Both the position numbers and the translations under genes were made by a program. Positions 27,435 to 34,160 of a stretch of DNA of 64,000 bases are shown here, piece by piece. Position 1 is the stretch's first letter. Each line of letters begins with the position of its first letter. The DNA comes from Alteromonas sp. 5E99-2. GTDB lineage: Bacteria; Pseudomonadota; Gammaproteobacteria; Enterobacterales; Alteromonadaceae. The stretch covers positions 392,459 to 456,458 of the forward strand of contig NZ_JAFNJE010000001.1 in assembly GCF_017368475.1 (NCBI RefSeq). The letters are read 5' to 3'. Below the pieces are notes generated by a model that did no database searches, was not told where the DNA came from, and saw only the letters and a program-made list of their open reading frames with translations.

Positions 27435-27860
27435 ATGAAAAAATTAGCAGCAAAACTCACCATTATCAGTGTAATCAGTTTTATTTCTTTAGGCCTTCAA
27501 GCATCGACAATAAATGCTAATGAGCTTTCACAATCTGGTATTCAATTAGTGAAAGTAAAAGACGTTATGCCAAGCTATCCAAGCAGTGCATTAAATGATA
27601 AAACTCAAGGTACAGTTACTTTGTCTTATGATTTGAATACTCAAGGGCAACCGGTCAATATTAAAGTGGTTAACTTTAAAGGGTCTAAACGCTTTATTCG
27701 CTCCTCAATAAAAGCGTTAGAAAACTCGCGTTTTGAACCTGTTACTGCAAACAATTCAGCGGTAAGCGTTATGGGCCTTCAAAAAGAGTATGAATACTTG
27801 ATGTTGGACGATAGTAACAACAAGCGACTTTCACCTGGGTTTGTTGCTTTCAATATTTAA
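27435..27860 (+). CDS. secreted TonB C-terminal-domain protein
   Basis: Exported protein of 141 aa. The ATG at 27435 has GGGAG about 5 bases upstream and is preferred to TTG at 27423. A signal peptide (MKKLAAKLTIISVISFISLGLQAS) is followed by the TonB-C fold: VMPSYPSSALNDKTQGTVTLSYDLNTQGQPVNIKV, then SIKALENSRFEP. Because the signal peptide replaces the usual membrane anchor and proline linker, it is not a standard energy transducer. It may be a free periplasmic TonB-like protein. A terminator follows directly. Confidence 0.75.
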   Translation: MKKLAAKLTIISVISFISLGLQASTINANELSQSGIQLVKVKDVMPSYPSSALNDKTQGTVTLSYDLNTQGQPVNIKVVNFKGSKRFIRSSIKALENSRFEPVTANNSAVSVMGLQKEYEYLMLDDSNNKRLSPGFVAFNI

Positions 27861-27876
27861 TAATACATTTTTACCT

Positions 27877-27902
27877 AAAAACCCCTTTATTGGGGTTTTT
27901 TA
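27877..27902 (+). terminator. rho-independent terminator after TonB-C-domain gene
   Basis: AAAACCCC / GGGGTTTT stem with a short TTTATT loop followed by a T run, 16 bases past the stop codon. Confidence 0.85.
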
Positions 27903-27983
27903 TTGGGTAAAAAATAGCGTTACATCCAAAAAAGCGTAGTATGCAGCTATACCACCGTCACGTTATGAATCCACATTGCAGTA

Positions 27984-28910
27984 ATGAATTATTCTCAAAC
28001 AAAGTTTTCTGTACTTGTCGTTCCTATTTTCATATTTATTGCCATAGTTATTGTTCAGGCTTTCTCACTTTACCAAACGAAAACAATCAATTTTCCCTCT
28101 AAATTAAAAGAGATATCGGGTATTGAGGTTGATAAAAAAGGACATCTTTGGGCGATAAACGACGGAGGAGATGGTCCCTACTTATACCGTGTCAATGAAC
28201 TTGGTAATATTGAGAAAAAAATAAAAATTAACAACGCAAAAAACTGGGACTGGGAGGATCTTACACAAGACACCTTCGGTCACTTCTTTGTGGGCGATTT
28301 TGGCAATAATGGAAAAGATAGAAAATGGATGACTATTTACAAAATTGAAAACCCCATTGATATTAAAAGTAACGAAACGTCTGCGGAAATTATTAAATTT
28401 ACCTATCCAGAGATTGTAACAAAAGAGCAGGCAAACGTATTTAAAGATGCTCATTATGATATTGAAGCCTTTATCTATTTCAAACGTAACCTCTACTTAT
28501 TCACTAAAAATCGCACTAACCCATTTGACGGTATCACTCGACTTTATAAAATTGGCGACCATGCTGCCAATTTCCAAGCAGAATACATGGGTGAATATAA
28601 AACTTGCACAGAATTAAAAGAGTTATGTTGGATAACATCAGCTGCGCTAAGCCCCGACAAATCAAAACTGGTACTACTGGATTCTCAAAGAATTTGGCTA
28701 TTTGAAAACTGGGATAATGACAACTTCTTTTCTGGTGATGCCTACCAAATCAACTTAGGTTTAGTCACTCAAAAAGAGGCAATTACCTTCCTAGACGATA
28801 ATCATGTCATTTTTACCGACGAGCTTTATCATGGGGTCGGTGGAAATGGGTATGTAGTTGATCTTCGTAATGTTAATAAAATACCACTAAAGACCAATAG
28901 TAAAAGTTGA
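27984..28910 (+). CDS. membrane-anchored beta-propeller-like protein
   Basis: 308 aa with an N-terminal hydrophobic segment (about residues 9-27), so anchored or exported. The rest looks like a beta-propeller. LKEISGIEVDKKGHLWAINDGGDGPYLYRV and NWDWEDLTQDTFGHFFVGDFGNN resemble the esterase-like/SdiA-regulated propeller group, with acidic loops that could bind metal. No function can be assigned. It stands alone between a terminator and a short ORF. Confidence 0.6.
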   Translation: MNYSQTKFSVLVVPIFIFIAIVIVQAFSLYQTKTINFPSKLKEISGIEVDKKGHLWAINDGGDGPYLYRVNELGNIEKKIKINNAKNWDWEDLTQDTFGHFFVGDFGNNGKDRKWMTIYKIENPIDIKSNETSAEIIKFTYPEIVTKEQANVFKDAHYDIEAFIYFKRNLYLFTKNRTNPFDGITRLYKIGDHAANFQAEYMGEYKTCTELKELCWITSAALSPDKSKLVLLDSQRIWLFENWDNDNFFSGDAYQINLGLVTQKEAITFLDDNHVIFTDELYHGVGGNGYVVDLRNVNKIPLKTNSKS

Positions 28911-28994
28911 TTATATTAATCTACTTTATGTATTTTTATATCGCTTAGTCCCCATATAGAATTACCCTAAGTTAAAAACCTTAGGAAGCATTCA

Positions 28995-29096
28995 ATGAAA
29001 AAATTAATTAACGCACTATTTCGTTCAACAAAACAAAAAGCACTAACAGACTGTAATTACAAAGATAACTATTATGGTGATAGGTGCTGTAAATAG
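28995..29096 (+). CDS. possible 33-aa small protein
   Basis: Short ORF beginning MKKLINALFRSTKQKALTDC and ending in GDRCCK before a TAG stop. AGGAAG lies 6 bases before the ATG, a strong ribosome-binding site. The peptide is basic with three Cys and a tyrosine-rich CNYKDNYYGD segment. Its stop lies 16 bases ahead of the ATG favoured for the alkyltransferase-like gene, so it may be a leader or a coupled small gene. Not matched to any family from memory. Confidence 0.4.
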   Translation: MKKLINALFRSTKQKALTDCNYKDNYYGDRCCK

Positions 29097-29112
29097 GAAA
29101 CCATTTCCGTCA

Positions 29113-29436
29113 ATGAATACGAACAGTATTGATAAATATAAGGCAATAAACGGTGTTGTTTTACGTATCCCAGTAGGTACAGTCGCGTCTTATGGCCAAG
29201 TTGCTGCATTAGCAGGATTACCTGGCCGAGCTCGACTTGTAGGGAAAGCACTGAGTAGCCGTATTAATGAAATGGATATTCCTTGGTATCGCGTTCTACG
29301 CAGCGATGGAAAAATTGCATTCGCAGAATCTTCAATTCAGTATCAGCGGCAAGTAGAACAGCTCAAACACGATGGTGTTGTCGTGATTAAAGGTAAGGTA
29401 AACATGCGTACTTACCAATGGGAATCCGTACTTTAA
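29113..29436 (+). CDS. alkyltransferase-like (ATL/MGMT-type) DNA-binding protein
   Basis: Small protein of 107 aa resembling the C-terminal domain of O6-alkylguanine-DNA alkyltransferase. It has VGTVASYGQVAALAGLPGRARLVGKAL (helix-turn-helix) and DIPWYRVLRSDGKI, where the acceptor-Cys motif PCHRV reads PWYRV. The missing Cys marks it as an alkyltransferase-like protein that flips and flags alkylated bases for repair rather than transferring the alkyl group. Start choice: ATG at 29113 with AGGAAA 12 bases upstream; ATG at 29074 would add 13 residues and overlap the 33-aa ORF. Confidence 0.8.
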   Translation: MNTNSIDKYKAINGVVLRIPVGTVASYGQVAALAGLPGRARLVGKALSSRINEMDIPWYRVLRSDGKIAFAESSIQYQRQVEQLKHDGVVVIKGKVNMRTYQWESVL

Positions 29437-29512
29437 GAGCAAGAGAATGGGTAGGAATTCACCTAGATAACGTGATAATGTTATCTACATACAAACTAAT
29501 AGGTTATATACA

Positions 29513-30340
29513 ATGCGTCGCAATCTAATTTTATTCTTTCTAATAACATTTTTTTGTATAAAAGCAGGTGCCGAGCAACCATCGTTAATAAAATCGGCCA
29601 GTGAACAAGAATATCGAGATGCCTTGTCTCATTTGAAGCAAATGCTTCCTGAAGTAGAAAACAAAGCAGTCTATAGCCCACTTTTAAGACCTTTTGGTTT
29701 ACTAGACGTCGTGCCAACTCAACTAAAATCTAAAGACGATAAAATAGCCTTCATCAATTTCAATCTAGGCGTTATGGGCAGTACTTTAGGGTTGAATAAA
29801 GAAGATATAGCACTACTTCCAAATTCGGTTTTATGCAACGATGAGAGCTGTATTCAAAAACGCATAACCCTTGCAGAAAAATTTTTGGTTGACGCAGAGC
29901 AAGCGTTAAATCAATTTGCCCAGTCCAGTGAATTTTTCTTAGTAGGCCAACTTTCAGAATCGGTTTTCCGTATTAATCACACATTTGTAAGTAACTCAGA
30001 GGCATATACATATAGACCTTCAAAAATAGTAGGGCTAATTCCTTCTGCAGATTTCACTCATTATAGCGAACTTACGCAATCACCAGAGTTACTGCGATTA
30101 ATCGAAGAAAGTGCATCACTAAGAAAGTTAATGCGAGCGTCAGGGATTGCAGCAGTAGTAAGAAGTAGCAACAACACGCTTAATATTATTTTCAATGGTG
30201 TAGGCGATAACCATTGGGGAGTAATTATTGGTGAAAAAGGGTTAGCCATTCCCTCACCAGGTGAATTTAACCATTTGGGTTACGATTATGACAAAGTTGC
30301 TGCATTTCATGATAATGCATTTTATTACCAGACCAATTAA
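29513..30340 (+). CDS. hypothetical exported protein, 275 aa
   Basis: I do not recognise the family. A signal peptide (MRRNLILFFLITFFCIKAGA) directs export. The mature protein has a pair of Cys (NSVLCNDESCIQKR) that could form a periplasmic disulphide. Its C-terminal part (about residues 195-275) is beta-rich: SGIAAVVRSSNNTLNIIFN then GDNHWGVIIGEKG. The nearest plus-strand neighbours are the ATL gene 76 bases upstream and the Rof-like gene 18 bases downstream. Confidence 0.6.
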   Translation: MRRNLILFFLITFFCIKAGAEQPSLIKSASEQEYRDALSHLKQMLPEVENKAVYSPLLRPFGLLDVVPTQLKSKDDKIAFINFNLGVMGSTLGLNKEDIALLPNSVLCNDESCIQKRITLAEKFLVDAEQALNQFAQSSEFFLVGQLSESVFRINHTFVSNSEAYTYRPSKIVGLIPSADFTHYSELTQSPELLRLIEESASLRKLMRASGIAAVVRSSNNTLNIIFNGVGDNHWGVIIGEKGLAIPSPGEFNHLGYDYDKVAAFHDNAFYYQTN

Positions 30341-30358
30341 TTCTTAATTTAGACGCCA

Positions 30359-30604
30359 ATGATAAGCTGTTCAGACTATGACTATATCGAACTAGTTTGC
30401 CTTTATAAAATGACAGTAGAGCTGCACTTCGAAGGTTTTTCTATCATTGGCGTAGCGCACGATACAAAACGCAATAGCGAGCTATTAGAAGGTATACAAC
30501 TGATTATCGAAGATGACGTTCAGTGGTATCCTTTAGATACACTATTAGCAATGACGGCTATTACAAAAAACACTTTTTTTCAGCATTTGGAATTTTCTCA
30601 TTAA
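30359..30604 (+). CDS. rof: Rho-binding antiterminator (Rof/YaeO-like)
   Basis: Small cytoplasmic protein of 81 aa. The N-terminus ISCSDYDYIELVCLYKMTVEL, followed by AHDTKRNSELLEGIQL and PLDTLLAMTAI, matches the Rof family, whose characterised member binds Rho and blocks termination. The Sm-like beta-barrel layout is consistent with the length. The end overlaps the probable ATT start of the EamA transporter, suggesting translational coupling. Confidence 0.75.
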   Translation: MISCSDYDYIELVCLYKMTVELHFEGFSIIGVAHDTKRNSELLEGIQLIIEDDVQWYPLDTLLAMTAITKNTFFQHLEFSH

Positions 30605-31451
30605 AACAGCCCCCCTTATTTTATTTTCACTCATTGCATTCGCAGCAAACTCAGTTTTATGTCGATTAGCCTTTACACACAGTACAATTGACGGAGGAAG
30701 CTTTACTATAATTCGTATTTTGTCCGGCGCAATAATGCTTTGGATTCTCGTGTTTTTAAATCAAAAGCGCATAGCTAAACCCAATAATAATGCATCTTGG
30801 TTAGGCGCGTTATCCCTCTTTGGATACTGCGCAGCATTTTCCTATGCATACTTGCACTTGGATACTGCACTAGGCGCGCTTATTCTTTTCGGCACAGTAC
30901 AACTCGTTATAATTGGAACGAGTATAACCAGTAGTGAAAAGACATCTTTACGCACATGGGGTGGTGTTGTTTTAGCTCTCTGTGGGTTCGCTTATTTAAT
31001 GTTTCCGACAGAAGTAAACGAATCGAAAATTTCCGTGGTAGGTACTGGCTTAATGATTTTATCTGGAATAAGTTGGGCTATATACACTCTTTTGGGTAGA
31101 AAGAGCGAAACACCTTTAGCTGATAGCGCAATTCACTTTAGCCGTGCCTTGTATTTCTGCGTCCCACTTGCCGCTTCCTTCTTGTTTCTACATTCTCCCT
31201 ACATCACTACAAAAGGGCTTTTTCTTGCCATTGCGTCCGGCGCAATTACGTCTGGAATGGGCTATGCCATTTGGTATAAAGTTTTACCTCGCCTGACGAG
31301 ACTACAAGCCGGTGTAATTCAGCTCAACGTCCCTATTGTTGCCGCATTAGGAGGGGTAATCTTCGTAGGCGAAAGCATCACTCTTTCATTTATTGTAGCC
31401 ACAGTGTTATTACTTGGTGGAGTACTTATTACATTAGTCCCTGAAAAATAA
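30600..31451 (+). CDS. EamA/DMT-family transporter, probable ATT start
   Basis: Drug/metabolite transporter of about 283 aa with ten hydrophobic segments in two EamA repeats. The frame is open upstream of the TTG at 30720 and encodes a typical first membrane helix (TAPLILFSLIAFAANSVLCR) and the second segment. A TTG start would therefore cut the protein. No ATG, GTG or TTG lies in that extension; ATT at 30600 fits best, since it gives (M)KTAPLILF and overlaps the TAA of the Rof-like gene. A second ATT at 30585 is possible. Substrate unknown. Confidence 0.75.
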   Translation: MKTAPLILFSLIAFAANSVLCRLAFTHSTIDGGSFTIIRILSGAIMLWILVFLNQKRIAKPNNNASWLGALSLFGYCAAFSYAYLHLDTALGALILFGTVQLVIIGTSITSSEKTSLRTWGGVVLALCGFAYLMFPTEVNESKISVVGTGLMILSGISWAIYTLLGRKSETPLADSAIHFSRALYFCVPLAASFLFLHSPYITTKGLFLAIASGAITSGMGYAIWYKVLPRLTRLQAGVIQLNVPIVAALGGVIFVGESITLSFIVATVLLLGGVLITLVPEK

Positions 31452-31463
31452 GATTCACACGCC

Positions 31464-31985
31464 CTACCGTTTTATTGTTAACTGTAAACCAATTTCACGG
31501 CTTACCCATTCAGCAGTAGGATCTGACTCTTCGCCTATCCCAAATGAAAGACGGTCGATAGAAAAAGTAGCGATTAAACCATCTTTAGTCTCTTCAAGTT
31601 CGAACTCTACGGGACCCGATTTACCCCTTAACACTAATGTGCCAATGACCTTATAACCCGACGAAGTTGACTCAATTGAGGTACTTGTAAACCTTGCTGT
31701 AGGGTGCTTATCAGCAGCAAACCAGTCCTCTTCTGTAAGGGTTTCATCATACAGCGCATTTCCTGTTTCGGCAGAAGAGACTTGAAATGTAGCTTGTATA
31801 GATGCATCTTCTGAAGGCGGTAACACCAAAGTTGCATTCCAAGAATTAAATACGCCTGTAAAATCTCTACCGGCATGCTGTCCAGAAAAGCTCAGCTTTG
31901 AGGTGGTTGAATTTGTTTCAATTTTTTCTGCAAATACCGTCGTATTAAAAAGAAATAATGAAAGAGTAAATAGTCGTTTGAGCAT
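31464..31985 (-). CDS. YceI family periplasmic protein
   Basis: Exported lipocalin-like protein of 173 aa; signal peptide MLKRLFTLSLFLFNTTVFA. The mature part shows the YceI pattern: TSKLSFSGQHAGRDFTGVFNSWNATLVLPP, then DWFAADKHPTARFTSTSIES and GTLVLRGKSGPVEFELE, which forms a barrel that binds long isoprenoid chains in characterised members. Third gene of a minus-strand operon after another YceI and a cytochrome b561, 4 bases after the latter's stop. Confidence 0.85.
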   Translation of the reverse strand: MLKRLFTLSLFLFNTTVFAEKIETNSTTSKLSFSGQHAGRDFTGVFNSWNATLVLPPSEDASIQATFQVSSAETGNALYDETLTEEDWFAADKHPTARFTSTSIESTSSGYKVIGTLVLRGKSGPVEFELEETKDGLIATFSIDRLSFGIGEESDPTAEWVSREIGLQLTIKR

Positions 31986-31989
31986 TGTG

Positions 31990-32541
31990 TTAGTTCCACC
32001 ACATACGTCGAATGAGTTTAATATTGTGTTTTACTGTATGTACATAAACAGCACTTATATGGCCCACGATAAGCAGCAACATGGTTAAAACGCCGTACCA
32101 GTGAACGTTACTTGCAATGATTTGGGCTTCTCTATTTTTTGCTAGCCCTGGTATATGTGGCCATTTTAACCAGTCAAAAAATACCAAGGTTGGCAAACCG
32201 AAAGGACTTGCAGATACCATAACCCATCCAGTGACCGGAATTAATAACAGCCCTATATAAAGGCTCACATGCCCCAATTTAGCCATTTTTTTCTGCTCTT
32301 TCGGAATACTATTCGGTAATAAAGGGGTATAAGTTACGAATTTAATAAACACTCTTAAAACAAGAGCCCATAGCATCAGAACACCAGATGCCTTATGTAT
32401 CTGGTACAAGTCAAATTGTTCAGCTTTAGGTAAATCACCATTTACCATATACCAACCTGATCCTGCCATGAACATAAAACCTAGTGCCATTATCCAGTGT
32501 AGGGCAATGGCAAAAGAATGATAGCGAGTGGAGTTAGTCAT
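31990..32541 (-). CDS. cytochrome b561 family protein
   Basis: Inner-membrane di-haem b561-type protein of 183 aa with four transmembrane helices. Conserved histidines lie in ALHWIMALGFM (helix 1), QIHKASGVLMLW (helix 2), and ASNVHWYGVLTMLLLIVGHISAVYVH (helices 3-4). The CybB-like family passes electrons between quinol and periplasmic acceptors. It overlaps the upstream YceI gene by 8 bases, and YceI genes lie on both sides; a b561-YceI pair is common. Confidence 0.88.
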   Translation of the reverse strand: MTNSTRYHSFAIALHWIMALGFMFMAGSGWYMVNGDLPKAEQFDLYQIHKASGVLMLWALVLRVFIKFVTYTPLLPNSIPKEQKKMAKLGHVSLYIGLLLIPVTGWVMVSASPFGLPTLVFFDWLKWPHIPGLAKNREAQIIASNVHWYGVLTMLLLIVGHISAVYVHTVKHNIKLIRRMWWN

Positions 32542-33166
32542 TAACTTTAGAGAACTCTCCTGAAATACTCACTTCTACTTCACCACTAACCTGCGGAACA
32601 TATTTACTTAAACCCCACTGGGTACGATCAATAGTCGTCGATGCAGAAAAGCCCATAACTGGTTTACCATTGAATGGATGTTTTTGCATGGCGCCATTAA
32701 AAACCACGTCCAAAGTAACAGGCTTAGAAATACCTACAAATGTCAACATACCATCCATTTTTGCTGTTGATTCACTGGTCATAGTAATTTTTGTTGATTT
32801 GAAATCAATGCTGGCATACTTACCCGCGTTAAACCAACCGCTGTCGTTTGCAAGGATGTCATCAAAATCTTTCTTGTCTGCGTTAGGGTATGCCGTTTGA
32901 ATTGATGTTGGATCGATAGAAGCCGTAACTTTTGAGTTTTCGATATTTGCCGGATCAAAATCAATACTCGCATCAAATGCGGCAAATCTAGCGACATAAT
33001 CAGACAAGCCTAGATGTTTTACCGTCCAGACAATATTTGCATGAGTCGGGTCTACTACGTAGTGCCCTTCTGGTAACTTTTCAAATTCTGTCTTAGCAAA
33101 AACTAAAGACGCACAACTTGCTAAAAATAAAGAGCTTGCGATAAATCCAAATTTAATTACGTTCAT
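32534..33166 (-). CDS. YceI family periplasmic protein
   Basis: First gene of the YceI-b561-YceI operon; 210 aa from the ATG at 33166. The ATG at 33226 is rejected: GGAAGTGA lies about 5 bases before 33166, and MNVIKFGFIASSLFLASCASLVFA is a clean signal peptide. The mature part has YVVDPTHANIVWTVKHLGLSDYVARF, DSGWFNAGKYASIDFKSTKI and GMLTFVGISKPVTLDVVFNG, the YceI barrel signature. It overlaps the b561 gene by 8 bases. Confidence 0.88.
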   Translation of the reverse strand: MNVIKFGFIASSLFLASCASLVFAKTEFEKLPEGHYVVDPTHANIVWTVKHLGLSDYVARFAAFDASIDFDPANIENSKVTASIDPTSIQTAYPNADKKDFDDILANDSGWFNAGKYASIDFKSTKITMTSESTAKMDGMLTFVGISKPVTLDVVFNGAMQKHPFNGKPVMGFSASTTIDRTQWGLSKYVPQVSGEVEVSISGEFSKVND

Positions 33167-33353
33167 TTTTTCACTTCCAATCATTTTGTTCTTATAATAT
33201 ATGCTTATTAATATAGAAATAATCACTTTTTTATGTTGCTTATAGCCTTAAGGGTACTATTTGTCGCAAACTAACTAAAAACTATGTGGTTACACATATA
33301 AAAAGGAAAGTAGACTTTGCCAATTGCTCGACAAGTCTGACATAAATTAATAT

Positions 33354-34106
33354 ATGCGCACTTTTTTACTACTCCTTATTTTGTTTTTTTTTAAAAGCGC
33401 TTACCCATGCGAGCACCCTCTAGTTCTGTCATTCAATGGTGACTGGCCTCCTTATTTTTATAAGGTAGGAGAAGAAACTTACGTTGGGTCCGACTTCGAT
33501 ATCTTATCTAGAACATTAGACTCAATGTCTTGCACATTTAACGTATTACCAATGACTCCAGAAAGAGCCCAATTAGAGATGTCTAAAGGAACATTTGACA
33601 TTTTCGTTGGTGCCTCTTACACCAATCAACGCAATTTAGATTTTTTTTATACAACTCCGTATAGAAAGGAGTATATAAGTTACGCGTACAACACAAAAAA
33701 TCTAACTATGAACACCAATGCTCTTGACGATATTTTAGAAAATGATGGCTATGTAGCGATTAACATACAAGGCTATTTTGGCGATTATGTAGAAGCTTTA
33801 AAACAACGTTACCCCGATAGATTTATACACGCATTTAGCGCCATAAAGCGTATGCAAATGTTAAATGAGGGGGTGGTTTCTGTGGTTATTGACGATAAAT
33901 CAGTTCTATGTAAAGACGCCAAACGTTTTACAAATAAGCCTAGGCTAAAGTCCTATAAAATATCCGATCAAATACTGCATCATGGTGATATACATTTTAT
34001 ATTTAATCGAAGTACTGTTACCCCCCAATTTGTAAAACGTTTCAACGATGTTTTATCAACAGAGTTAATAAACACGTCGTCATTTCAAACTGATTCTTGT
34101 TCATAA
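33354..34106 (+). CDS. periplasmic solute-binding protein (SBP_bac_3 type)
   Basis: Exported 250-aa protein with a signal peptide (MRTFLLLLILFFFKSAYPC). NGDWPPYFYKVGEETYVGSDFDILSRTLDS and SKGTFDIFVGASYTNQRNLDFFYTTPYRKEY match the amino-acid-binding (family 3) fold. No transport permease or ATPase gene lies near. Orphan proteins of this kind often act in signalling or as sensors; a ligand cannot be named. A strong terminator follows its stop. Confidence 0.75.
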   Translation: MRTFLLLLILFFFKSAYPCEHPLVLSFNGDWPPYFYKVGEETYVGSDFDILSRTLDSMSCTFNVLPMTPERAQLEMSKGTFDIFVGASYTNQRNLDFFYTTPYRKEYISYAYNTKNLTMNTNALDDILENDGYVAINIQGYFGDYVEALKQRYPDRFIHAFSAIKRMQMLNEGVVSVVIDDKSVLCKDAKRFTNKPRLKSYKISDQILHHGDIHFIFNRSTVTPQFVKRFNDVLSTELINTSSFQTDSCS

Positions 34107-34136
34107 AAAACGCCACATAATAATGTGGCGTTTTTT
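34105..34136. terminator. bidirectional rho-independent terminator
   Basis: Perfect 14-bp stem AAAAAACGCCACAT / ATGTGGCGTTTTTT with a 4-base loop. It lies between the convergent solute-binding-protein and TonB-receptor genes and serves both. Confidence 0.88.
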
Positions 34137-34160
34137 ATATTTATTATCGAGTCGTTTCAA

